From positions 1-52,200 of the forward strand of contig JAPLCP010000172.1 of assembly GCA_026392155.1 (NCBI GenBank): a DNA stretch of 52,200 nucleotides, in the 5' to 3' direction. Both the position numbers and the translations under genes were made by a program. Under the pieces are notes generated by a model that saw only the letters and a program-made list of their open reading frames with translations, was not told the DNA's origin and ran no database searches. Source of the stretch: Armatimonadota bacterium. GTDB taxonomy: Bacteria > Armatimonadota > Armatimonadia > Armatimonadales > Armatimonadaceae. Of this stretch, positions 22,912 to 30,964 are shown in pieces; within the stretch, counting starts at the first letter, position 1, and each line of letters opens with the position of its first letter.

Positions 22912-24212
22912 AATCCCTCTATGCCATTCTTGCCGCCGCGTTTCTGCTCTCGGTGAGCTTTGCGGTCAAAGTCCCGCTTGACCATAATCCCGACGAGTCA
23001 TCGCACCGTGACTATATTCGGCTCATGGTCGAGCAAAAAGGCTTGGTAATGTTTGTCCCAAGTAAGGGCCGAAAGCCTTTGCCTGCGCCCGTGATCGAGA
23101 AGATGCAGGCACGAGAGGGAATGACCGAGCTGCCCGAGGGAGCAATCAGTCGGGATGAGGCGCATCAGCCCCCCCTCTACTACGCTCTCGCGGCGCTGGT
23201 CTTTGCGATCACAGGCGGTGGGAGTTTACTGGCGCTACGCTTAGTCGCGCTACCGTTTCAGCTTGCGACCGTCTGGATTGCCTGGAAGGCGGGGCGAGAT
23301 CTCTTTCCCAAGCGACCCGAGCTGGCTCCCGCGCTGGCGGCGTTTGTGGCTCTCTTGCCCACGCAGGCACAGCTCGGCGGCGCGATCAGCAACGATGCCA
23401 CCACGCATTTTTTCTGCGCACTGATTGTCTGGCGCATGGCACGCTTCTTCGCCCCACATATCGCCCCGCCCCACCGCGCCCATGCTTGGGGGGAAGGAGC
23501 ACTCTTAGGGCTCTTTTTCGGGCTGGGCCTGCTCACCAAGCTTACGGTGCTCCAGCTCTATCCCGTGCTCTTTGTGGCCTGTACGCTTGCCATAAAGCAA
23601 AAGCGCATCACGTTTGCCGACACTGTGGGAGTCTTTGGGGCTGCCGTGTTAGTTGGGCTTGCCTTGGCTGCTCCCTGGCTGGCGCGAAACCAGATGCTCT
23701 ACGGCGATTTTCTTGCACAGACAATCTACAAAGCCACCGGGCCGAATTTTTCACCCAGCGCGATTAGCCAGGCGTTTGGCTGGAGTGGCGAGGACTATGC
23801 CCGCAATGTAGGGCTCCGCTCGCTGGCAAGCTTCTGGTATTTTCTGGCTCCCGATCTGCCCCCAAAGCAGTTTGTGGGGCCGCCCATTCTGCTCCTACTT
23901 GCGCTGGGGCTGAGCTTGTTGCCGCTCTTGGGGCTCTACAAAGCCAGCAAAGAGAAATCCGTCGAGCCTGTCTTTGGATTTACCACGCTGGTGCCACTAT
24001 GTCTAGTGCCGTTTTTCACGAAGTTCGTCTACGAGGTGTTTCAGGCGCAGGGACGGTACTTTCTACCCTCACTGCTGGCTGTAGCGCTGGTGAGTGTGGG
24101 TGGGTTTGCCGCGCTGGGAAAGAGCAAGTGGGCCGCTTTTGTGCCGGCGGCCCTGCTCTTTTTGCTCTCGCTCTGGCAGCTAGTTGGTGGAGGATACGCC
24201 GCTAGTCGCTGA
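22908..24212 (+). CDS. GT-C-like polytopic membrane protein (DUF2142 type)
   Basis: A 434-residue inner-membrane protein with about ten helices. The first extracellular loop begins with DHNPDESSHRDYIR, which matches the acidic PDE.xH motif of DUF2142 and related GT-C glycosyltransferases, and DEAHQPPLYYALAALVF follows, the usual Q-P-P-L-Y-Y segment. These enzymes move a sugar from a polyprenyl-phosphate donor to a lipid or protein outside the membrane. The acceptor here cannot be told. It overlaps the nucleotidyltransferase by four bases and, at its 3' end, the convergent GTPase-module gene by 33 bases. Confidence 0.85.
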   Translation: MKSLYAILAAAFLLSVSFAVKVPLDHNPDESSHRDYIRLMVEQKGLVMFVPSKGRKPLPAPVIEKMQAREGMTELPEGAISRDEAHQPPLYYALAALVFAITGGGSLLALRLVALPFQLATVWIAWKAGRDLFPKRPELAPALAAFVALLPTQAQLGGAISNDATTHFFCALIVWRMARFFAPHIAPPHRAHAWGEGALLGLFFGLGLLTKLTVLQLYPVLFVACTLAIKQKRITFADTVGVFGAAVLVGLALAAPWLARNQMLYGDFLAQTIYKATGPNFSPSAISQAFGWSGEDYARNVGLRSLASFWYFLAPDLPPKQFVGPPILLLLALGLSLLPLLGLYKASKEKSVEPVFGFTTLVPLCLVPFFTKFVYEVFQAQGRYFLPSLLAVALVSVGGFAALGKSKWAAFVPAALLFLLSLWQLVGGGYAASR

Positions 24213-25367
24213 GGGACGTGCGGCCTGTGGAGCGGTAAGATAGCCTAGCCCCCAGCCCGCCGCAAAGAACACCAGAGCACAAAGGGCAAGCACTAAAGGG
24301 CGTGAGAGCGGGGCCATCGTGGGCGGCTCGTTGTTTTGCGGGTCATCGAGCTCAGGGAGGAGCCTAGGGCGAAACGGAGGAGGCTGCTTCTCCAGGCCCA
24401 GCTCAAGGCGTGCGTACTCTCGCCCGATCCGTGCGACCGTTTCCACGGTTTCCTCAGAGAGAGTGCCCCGCAGTGCCAGTGCCTTTAGGTTTCGGGCCAT
24501 GCGAGCCCCGAGCCCCGCTCCCTCGCTGGTGCGTGCCCGCCAGTCGCCTGGCTCCAGAGTATCCCCGAGGCGCATTGTCTCTCCCACATGATCCGCGAGC
24601 AGATTGGCATCTTGCGCTAGGGTCTGGGTTAGCTCGCGGGTCGCCGCATCGTCCACGAGGGTTGGTGGAAGTGCGCCGACGAGCTCCGCGGAGAGGCGAT
24701 CGGCGAGCTGCTTGATCTCCCCACGCCCTGGCAGCAGGAGCGAGGGCGCACGCAGTACCACCGAAAAGACACCGCGGGGCGTAGGACGCGTCGAAGGCCA
24801 CCAGGTCGCAAACGTGGCAAACTGGTTGACCGCCATCAAGGAGTGCAGCCAGCGCTGAAGCATCGCCTCACTTGCCGGAGAGAACGGAAGCTCGGGCGCA
24901 AGCTGCTCTGGCACCGTGGGCTCTGCTGCCTTGGCCACGGGTGGCGGCGGGGTGAGGAGTAAAAGAGTCGTGTCCTGTCCACGCGACTTCTCCTGAATCG
25001 CCTCCCAGACCGCATCGGCTCCCATCAGAGTCAGTGGCCCTCCCATTCGGAGAACCTGCTCGCTGGAAAGAAACAAAAGAAGAAACTCGACCCCGCGCCG
25101 CTGCCCGGCAAGCTCTTGGTCATCAGTGATGCGGCTCAGTGCCCAGAGGTCTTTACGGATCTGCCAGAAGAAGAAGACTTTCTGCTCGACGCTAGGCAGC
25201 TCGATATCGGAGTAGAAGCCATGGCAGACAAAGCGGATAGACTCCGTCAGGCTCTCTTGAACCCCTGGCCCACCCTCCGCCACCATGGACGTCACTTTAT
25301 AGTCGTCATAGGGGCCACGCCCGCTTCGGAACACGGCCCACTGCACCCCAATGTGCTCATCACTCAT
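24180..25367 (-). CDS. C-terminally anchored partner of the membrane GTPase
   Basis: A 395-residue protein with a soluble beta-rich N-terminal domain (VQWAVFRSGRGPYDDYKVTS, then RRGVEFLLLFLS), a helical middle (residues about 160-340) and a single C-terminal membrane helix (PLVLALCALVFFAAGWGLGYL) with a short tail. The N-terminal part faintly recalls the GAP1-N domains that accompany double-GTPase conflict or signalling systems, but I cannot confirm this by eye. It starts three bases after the stop of the GTPase gene, so the two form one unit. I call it a GTPase partner on context only. Confidence 0.65.
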   Translation of the reverse strand: MSDEHIGVQWAVFRSGRGPYDDYKVTSMVAEGGPGVQESLTESIRFVCHGFYSDIELPSVEQKVFFFWQIRKDLWALSRITDDQELAGQRRGVEFLLLFLSSEQVLRMGGPLTLMGADAVWEAIQEKSRGQDTTLLLLTPPPPVAKAAEPTVPEQLAPELPFSPASEAMLQRWLHSLMAVNQFATFATWWPSTRPTPRGVFSVVLRAPSLLLPGRGEIKQLADRLSAELVGALPPTLVDDAATRELTQTLAQDANLLADHVGETMRLGDTLEPGDWRARTSEGAGLGARMARNLKALALRGTLSEETVETVARIGREYARLELGLEKQPPPFRPRLLPELDDPQNNEPPTMAPLSRPLVLALCALVFFAAGWGLGYLTAPQAARPSATSGVSSTN

Positions 25368-25370
25368 GGC

Positions 25371-27395
25371 TTACTTCCCTGTGGCACGACGCTCTTCAAT
25401 GGCGGTCTGCCAGAGCTCGACAACCCTCTCAATATGCCGGATCGCGTCCAGATGCCTCTGTGTGGTAGTGTCCGTGCTTCCCAGCAGCCAGCGCCGTAGC
25501 TCGGTAAACGTGGTGACATTCCAGCGGAGTGCCCGTGCCGTCAGCCAAAGCAGGGGCGTGGCGCAGTTGGTGGGCGCGGTATCCTGCGGGGAGATCATCT
25601 CAAACTTGCGAGAGAGATCCGGCTGGCCATCGGGGCCATTGGCGGGACGCGAGGCGGTAATCGCTGTGGTCTTGAAGATCTCCGCATCGGCAAAACCAGG
25701 GCCGGTCGCGCGGCACTTCTCCTCCCACTCCTGGAGAATGCCGAAAGGACCGCTGTAGCGCAGCAGTGATGAGTTCACATCGTCTTTGCCGCGCACCCGT
25801 CGCTCGCCGTAGATAAGCTCATCCATCTTCACATGGTCAGGCAGCCCACTCGTTAGATCCACGCACTCGTCGCACTTGGTCATTACCATCCCGACTGGGA
25901 TCACGCGGTTCTTTCCATTCCCCTCGATCCGGCCTTCGGTGTTCACCCCCATCTTGCGATCGGTCTTGCCATCAATGAGAATATCCATCACAGCACGGAA
26001 GGCATTCTGAACATCACTCAGCCCCTCTTCCTGAACCCCACGTCGTAGGCTTGAGATATCCCCGACAAAGAGAATCCCATCTGAGTCCGCGATCCGGTTC
26101 CAGTACTTTTTATGGGCATCGGCAGAGTGATCGCTGGTCACCAGCAAGCTTCCGGGGTAGTCGAGGAGGTTGATGCGCGCCACCTTAACGGGCTTATCGT
26201 TCTTACGCAGGCGCACAAAGACATCGAACTTGAACTCGCGCATGCCCTGCGTACTAGGGGGCCACTGGTTATAGGTGTAGATCAAGTCCGAGAGATAGTC
26301 TAGGTTGCGGTCTAAATAATAACGCTTCTGCGCCTCGTCAAGCTGCTCGTAGTTGACGGGCGTGATGTCCACAGGCTTGACAATTACCCCATAGCGCTCT
26401 GCTGTGTTCTCCATCCACTCTTTGTAGGCTCCGGCCAGCAGCACGGTCTTCCCCGACTCGCGGCCCCCGATCACAGTGAAGTTCATCTCCAGCGCCTCAC
26501 CGCCCGTGGCGACGTAGCGTGAGTCGCGGCCCTGCTTGCCGCCTTGGAGAAAACGTAGCTTCTTGTCGGCGTCCCATGCCAGCTTTAGAGTCACACCAGC
26601 CCATGCAAACCCGATCAGGGTCGGAACTCCTGTTGCCCAGGTCATGAACGGCCAGCTCTGGATAGTGCCCTCTATCAGGCTATTAAACGGAAGCGTGAGA
26701 AAGCCCACCAGAGCCGCTTGGGGCAGGAGCTGAATCAGCCCTAAGTTGCCGCCTCCCATCACCGCATCGCCGCGCAGTGCCAGCTTGCGCGCCACCATCA
26801 GCCCAACAATCGCGGCGATCGCGTTGGCGATAAACCGAGAGATAAAGAACTCCGGGGAAGGCTTGTCCGTCCCAATTGAGGGGAGCACCGCACGCACGAT
26901 CAAGATCGCGAGGGCCGCCAAGACCCCCGTGATCACACCCGTAATCGCCCAGTCCCGGATAGCATCCACTGCTTTGTAGCCGCTTCCCTTGGTCTTGGTG
27001 GCTTTCTTAGCGGCAAAAGAGCGAAAGAGTGCTGTGGAGACAAACGCCGCAATCGTGGCTCCCACGGGCACGAGGCTATAGGCAACACTGAGCCCCTGCG
27101 CCTTGCCCGATGCTATAAACGCCGACCAGAGCACTGCCTTGAGCCAGAGAAAAAAACCACCCAGGCCAATCAGTATCGCCCACTTGGCGAGCTCCGCAAC
27201 CTTGAGGCGCTCCATCGGATCAAGCCGCTGGATCAGTTTTTTGTTAGCCGTCTTGGCCGTCACCAGAGGCGCGGGAGCCTCTGAGGGACGCTCATAGGCA
27301 GACAAATTCGGTTTGGGAAGCTCAGGAGGAGGCGTAGGAGCAGGAGCATCAGGCTCCGCTGAAAAGTCCGACTCGGTGAACATCTCTCGCCGCAT
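25371..27395 (-). CDS. Membrane-embedded P-loop GTPase, double-GTPase-like
   Basis: A 674-residue protein. The N-terminal 50 residues are Pro-rich; residues about 70-275 hold six or so membrane helices; the rest is a cytosolic GTPase: Walker A GGRESGKT (310-317), Walker B/G3 LLDYPG (410-415) and G4 TKCD (506-509). Between G3 and G4 lies a long insert (DGILFVGDISSLRRGV...). This plan resembles the TRAFAC-type DO-GTPase2 group described in multi-component conflict systems; the membrane domain fused in front is notable. The start at the ATG 27395 has AGGGG upstream; a second ATG lies four codons on. Transcribed with the partner gene downstream. Confidence 0.75.
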   Translation of the reverse strand: MRREMFTESDFSAEPDAPAPTPPPELPKPNLSAYERPSEAPAPLVTAKTANKKLIQRLDPMERLKVAELAKWAILIGLGGFFLWLKAVLWSAFIASGKAQGLSVAYSLVPVGATIAAFVSTALFRSFAAKKATKTKGSGYKAVDAIRDWAITGVITGVLAALAILIVRAVLPSIGTDKPSPEFFISRFIANAIAAIVGLMVARKLALRGDAVMGGGNLGLIQLLPQAALVGFLTLPFNSLIEGTIQSWPFMTWATGVPTLIGFAWAGVTLKLAWDADKKLRFLQGGKQGRDSRYVATGGEALEMNFTVIGGRESGKTVLLAGAYKEWMENTAERYGVIVKPVDITPVNYEQLDEAQKRYYLDRNLDYLSDLIYTYNQWPPSTQGMREFKFDVFVRLRKNDKPVKVARINLLDYPGSLLVTSDHSADAHKKYWNRIADSDGILFVGDISSLRRGVQEEGLSDVQNAFRAVMDILIDGKTDRKMGVNTEGRIEGNGKNRVIPVGMVMTKCDECVDLTSGLPDHVKMDELIYGERRVRGKDDVNSSLLRYSGPFGILQEWEEKCRATGPGFADAEIFKTTAITASRPANGPDGQPDLSRKFEMISPQDTAPTNCATPLLWLTARALRWNVTTFTELRRWLLGSTDTTTQRHLDAIRHIERVVELWQTAIEERRATGK

Positions 27396-27431
27396 AGCTT
27401 ACTAAACCCCTATACAAACACATTGCCTGTG

Positions 27432-27474
27432 AGGATACCATAAAACTACCAGGGTAGAGTGTGGAATCCTACAC
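27432..27474 (-). promoter_or_regulatory. Predicted promoter region of the GTPase module
   Basis: On the minus strand GGTATCCT (27439-27432) fits the recurrent extended -10 and is 37 bases before the ATG. Upstream of it lies a near-perfect 16-bp palindrome, GTGTGGAATCCTACAC (27459-27474, one mismatched pair on each arm), a possible operator. Confidence 0.4.
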
Positions 27475-27534
27475 GGTGAAATACTGGATTATAAGTCGGC
27501 AGATTTGCTTAAAAACTAGATCATCGCTTTCTCT

Positions 27535-28404
27535 CTACCGTTTCAGGTACTTGTCAAAGAAGGCGAAGAGAGCGGCATCGGCTTGCTTGGCTTGCTCCCC
27601 CCCGAACCCGTGGCCTGCGCCCTGTAGGGTCACCAGCTCCGCGTCTACTCCGGCGGCCAGAAGGCGATCCACCATCCAGATAGACTGCTCGTAGGCAACA
27701 TAGTTGTCTTTGGTGCCGTGCACGCAGAGGGTCGGTGGCGCTTGCGGAGTTACCCAGTAGAGCGGGCTTGCCGTAATGTGCTTGGGACGTTCTTTTTCCA
27801 CATTGCCCCCGAGAAACAGCGGCAGCACCTCGGCGGCATCCACGCTCTTGCCATAGGACTTGGTCAGATCGCTGGGGCCGTAGAAGTTCACGACGCAGTT
27901 GACTTTACTCGACAGCGTGGGGTTTCCACCCTCGCCCTCCAGCTCTTTCACGCCACCCGTTACCCCCAGATAGAGAGCCAAGTGCCCACCCGCCGAGCCG
28001 CCCGTCACCCCAATCCGCTCCGGGTTGATGTGGTACTTGGCGGCATTGGCCCGCAGCCAGCGCACGGCGGCTTTCACATCGTGGATGGCGGCAGGAAACG
28101 GGTACTTAGGCGCAAGCCGGTAGTCCACCGTGATCGCGACATAGCCCCGTGCCGCGAGCTGCTTGATGAGCCCATCGTAGCCATCGCGGGTTCCGGCACG
28201 AAAACCGCCGCCATGAATACAAAGCACGGCAGGAAACGGCCCGTCGCCTTTTTCAGGCCGCGCGAGATCGAGCTTCAGGTGCTGGTCATCGGGGTTGGTG
28301 AACTCGATACCCTTCTCAAAGACCACACCCTCTTGCGCCTGAGCTTGAACAGGCGCAAGTGCCAGTAGTATCAGCGCCAGTGCGACCAGTACATTTCGTT
28401 TCAT
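27535..28404 (-). CDS. Secreted alpha/beta-hydrolase esterase (BD-FAE/HSL-like)
   Basis: A 289-residue protein with a clear signal peptide (residues 1-22, ending VQAQA). The oxyanion-hole motif HGGGF (64-68), nucleophile S137 in GVTGGSAGGHLA, acid D233 in VHGTKDNYV and base H265 in GAGHGF make a complete triad. It belongs to the carbohydrate-esterase/lipase-like group often encoded near polysaccharide degradation genes; the natural ester is unknown. It begins directly after the stop codon of the SDR gene (TAA-ATG), so the two are one operon. Confidence 0.92.
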   Translation of the reverse strand: MKRNVLVALALILLALAPVQAQAQEGVVFEKGIEFTNPDDQHLKLDLARPEKGDGPFPAVLCIHGGGFRAGTRDGYDGLIKQLAARGYVAITVDYRLAPKYPFPAAIHDVKAAVRWLRANAAKYHINPERIGVTGGSAGGHLALYLGVTGGVKELEGEGGNPTLSSKVNCVVNFYGPSDLTKSYGKSVDAAEVLPLFLGGNVEKERPKHITASPLYWVTPQAPPTLCVHGTKDNYVAYEQSIWMVDRLLAAGVDAELVTLQGAGHGFGGEQAKQADAALFAFFDKYLKR

Positions 28405-29163
28405 TTAGTGCATGTCCAAGCCGCCGGAGATGTCAATTGAGCCGCCCGTGATGTAGGCAGCTTTCTCGCTGGCAAGATAGGCGATCAGCTCGGCGATCTC
28501 ATCGGGGCGGGAGAGGCGCTTGACGAGTAGCTTGGCCATGAAGGCTTCCACATCTTTGTCGCCGCCGGTCTGGCGGCGCTCGGCGAAGTTTTTCTGCATC
28601 ATGCCCGTATCCACGGCGGCGGGGCAGACACAGCAAACCCGAATGCCCTCTTCGCCCAGCGAGATCGCGGCGGACTTGGTGAGATGGATCATTCCCGCCT
28701 TGCTCAAGCCATAAATAGTCTGCGTGGGCCGACCGGAGCGCCCGGCGGCGCTGGCAACATTGACCACGACGCCGCCATTGCCAAACTTCTTCATCTCAAC
28801 AGCAGCGGCCTGGGTACAGAAAAATGCCCCCTTGAGGTTGATGTCCATCAGCCAGTCGTAGGTCTCTTCCGTGACATCCCAGATCGGCTCCAGACGAAAG
28901 ACCCCGGCGTTGTTGACCAAGCAGTCCAGCCGCCCCAGCTTTGTCGCTAGCGCCGCAAAGACCTCTCGGATCTGCGCGACGTTGCGGATGTCCAAAACGG
29001 CGGTCTCTGTCCCCTCGCCCACTTGCTCGGCGGCACCCGTTAGCGCCTCGGCGTTGATATCCACCAGCACGACTTTCCAGCCATCGCGCCGGAAGATCTT
29101 TCCTGTCTCGATCCCAATTCCCCCGGCCCCGCCGGTCACCACTACTACTTTTTGCTCGCTCAT
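28405..29163 (-). CDS. Short-chain dehydrogenase/reductase
   Basis: A 252-residue classical SDR: NAD(P)-binding TGGAGGIGIETG near residue 8, NNAG in the fourth strand, and the catalytic Ser with YxxxK (IYGLSKAGM). DI in LVDINAEALT suggests a preference for NAD(H). I start it at the ATG at 29163, with GAGGGG upstream, because the longer frame adds a sequence without SDR character. It would oxidise or reduce a hydroxyl/keto group on an unknown substrate, perhaps linked to the esterase downstream. Confidence 0.9.
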   Translation of the reverse strand: MSEQKVVVVTGGAGGIGIETGKIFRRDGWKVVLVDINAEALTGAAEQVGEGTETAVLDIRNVAQIREVFAALATKLGRLDCLVNNAGVFRLEPIWDVTEETYDWLMDINLKGAFFCTQAAAVEMKKFGNGGVVVNVASAAGRSGRPTQTIYGLSKAGMIHLTKSAAISLGEEGIRVCCVCPAAVDTGMMQKNFAERRQTGGDKDVEAFMAKLLVKRLSRPDEIAELIAYLASEKAAYITGGSIDISGGLDMH

Positions 29164-29380
29164 GCTGCTAAATTCCCCTCGCCCCCAGCAATTTCCTGTC
29201 ACCAAATCGCAAAAAGATGCGTCTTTAGTCTCCGATGGCACGCTTCGCCAGTACACGCTCTCCTCGCAGGGCCTTTTTGCAGACTATCTCAAGGGCGATG
29301 GGCCGACCAAAGCTGGCCTGGCGACTGGGAACTAGATACCAAGCTCAACAGCGGCAACCTGCGCGGCTCATCGCTGATGT

Positions 29381-29548
29381 ATGGAACGGAGGCGCTTACT
29401 GCTCCGGTGTCCTGTAGAACAAGCGCAAAAACTCACGCGGCTAGAGCGGCTGTAGTTGTGTGCCTGGCTCTGGGAGGCGATGAAGTGGGATCAGAATCGG
29501 CGCGTACGAGAGGCCGCACGTGCTTGCATGGACGAGCTACGCAGCTAA
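29381..29548 (+). pseudogene. Possible decayed gene in a 430-base gap
   Basis: The stretch 29164-29596 has no intact gene. A plus-strand frame from ATG 29381 to TAA 29546 reads protein-like sequence (VEQAQKLTRLERL, then WDQNRRVREAARACMDELRS, which looks like a HEAT-type helix) but is broken by TAG at 29453. I read it as a gene remnant; chance is possible. Confidence 0.25.
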
Positions 29549-29585
29549 AACTCAGAGCCACTCCGCGGTGCGTGGCTCTGAGTTT
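29548..29585 (-). terminator. Terminator after the DUF1592-DUF1552 operon
   Basis: A perfect 14-bp stem (AAACTCAGAGCCAC at 29548-29561, GTGGCTCTGAGTTT at 29572-29585) with a ten-base loop, 11 bases after the DUF1552 stop on the minus strand and running into TTTTAG. Confidence 0.75.
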
Positions 29586-29596
29586 GGACTTGGATT

Positions 29597-30931
29597 TTAG
29601 ATTCCGGCGAGGCGGGTGGTGGCATCACCGAAGCGATCCAGCTTGACTCCCATGTTGTCCATGAGGGAAAGATAGAGGCTGCAGACCTTGCGGTTCTCGT
29701 CGCCCTTGTCGCGGAAGTTGAGCACGCGGCCTGTCTTGAGGGTGCCACCCATACCACCGACGGTCAAGATCGGCAGGTGGGAGTTGTCGTGGACGGAGCC
29801 GGAGTACATGTTCGAGAGCCAGAGGATACAGGTGTTGTCCAGAACGGTTCCCTGGCCCTCGGGCATGGCATCGAGCTTGCCTGCAAGATAGGCAAGCTGC
29901 GTGATGTAGTGCCGCGTGATGCGCTCGTAGCCCTCGGAGTTGTCACTGTGCGAGGCGATATGGTGGCCATCGTTGACATTGAGGAACGGGTAGAACAGCC
30001 CCGAGAGGTCGCGGCACATGAGCATCGAGGCGATGCGGGTCTTGTCGGTCTGAATGGCGAGGGCGACAATATCACACATCAGCCGCATGTGATCGCGCAG
30101 GTCCTCGGGGAGGCCATCGTCGGGGCGCTTCATGGCGATCAGTGGCTTGCCCTTGCCCCGTGCGTTGTCCGCGGCTTTCCCCAGCTCGCTCCGCATCTTC
30201 TGGGCGCGCTTCTCCACTTCACGAACACTGTTCAAGTACTCATCCAGCTTGGAGCGATCCTCACGGCTGATCTTGCGGCGCAGGCTCGCGGCTTCGTCAC
30301 TGACTCGGTCCAGCACACTCTCCATACGCTGGTTGCCGTTATTGTCAAAGAGGCTATCGAAGGCCAGCGACGGGTAGACCTCACTGGGGACGGGCGAGTC
30401 CGCATCCTGCCAGGAGATAAACGAGCTGTAGGCCATCGAGAAGTTCGACTCATGGTAGCCCGTGAGGGGCTTCTCACACGAGAGAACCAGGCTCGGCTGA
30501 GCCGTCTCTTGCCCTAGGCGCTGTGCCAGAACCTGATCCATGCTAACGCCGCCATGCAGCACCGCACCACGGCTAAGAGAGGCTCCCGAGAGGATACCGC
30601 CGGTCATTCCGGGGTGAATCCCGACGCCTGTCGAGGGTTTGTTAAAGAGCCCACTGATCACATTGAGCTTGGTCTTGAGCGGCTCCAGCGGCGCAAGGCT
30701 CTTTGACAGCTCCATCTGAGCGCCCTCGCCCTTGGCTCCCCAGTTATTGGGGCTGATTCCCGTTCCCATGAACTGCACCACAAAGCGCTTCGGAGGAGTG
30801 GCAGGGTCTTTTTGTGTGCTCCGTAGCGGGGCTCCCCAGACAGGCAGTGACTCTAGGAGTGGCAGGGACATCGCCACACCGGCTCCCCGGAGCAGGATAC
30901 GTCGAGACAGTTTCGGTTCTTGGTTGGACAT
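29597..30931 (-). CDS. DUF1552 secreted protein with Tat signal
   Basis: A 444-residue protein. The N-terminus (LSRRILLRGAGVAMSLPLLESLP) is a twin-arginine signal. The body matches DUF1552 (PF07586): KRFVVQFMGTGISPNNWGA, GIHPGMTGGILSGA, YSSFISWQ and a C-terminal part with WLSNMYSGSVHDNSHLPI. This family is always next to DUF1592-type cytochromes in planctomycetes, Verrucomicrobia and relatives, as here, and resembles the DUF1501 alkaline-phosphatase-like fold. Its role is not established; breakdown of complex polysaccharides is suspected from genome context. The ribosome-binding site AAGGAAAG lies in a 16-bp tandem duplication at the gene junction. Confidence 0.92.
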   Translation of the reverse strand: MSNQEPKLSRRILLRGAGVAMSLPLLESLPVWGAPLRSTQKDPATPPKRFVVQFMGTGISPNNWGAKGEGAQMELSKSLAPLEPLKTKLNVISGLFNKPSTGVGIHPGMTGGILSGASLSRGAVLHGGVSMDQVLAQRLGQETAQPSLVLSCEKPLTGYHESNFSMAYSSFISWQDADSPVPSEVYPSLAFDSLFDNNGNQRMESVLDRVSDEAASLRRKISREDRSKLDEYLNSVREVEKRAQKMRSELGKAADNARGKGKPLIAMKRPDDGLPEDLRDHMRLMCDIVALAIQTDKTRIASMLMCRDLSGLFYPFLNVNDGHHIASHSDNSEGYERITRHYITQLAYLAGKLDAMPEGQGTVLDNTCILWLSNMYSGSVHDNSHLPILTVGGMGGTLKTGRVLNFRDKGDENRKVCSLYLSLMDNMGVKLDRFGDATTRLAGI

Positions 30932-30932
30932 C

Positions 30933-30964
30933 GTGACTAACTTTCCTTGTGACTAACTTTCCTT
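30933..30964. repeat. 16-bp perfect tandem duplication at a gene junction
   Basis: GTGACTAACTTTCCTT occurs twice in a row (30933-30948 and 30949-30964). Read on the minus strand, one copy holds the end and stop codon of the DUF1592 gene; the other supplies AAGGAAAG, the ribosome-binding site of the DUF1552 gene. Confidence 0.85.

Noticed and set aside
29152-29646. Open plus-strand frame across the gap after the SDR
   Set aside because: No start site, mixed composition, and it runs into the DUF1552 gene on the other strand; treated as non-coding with possible remnants.
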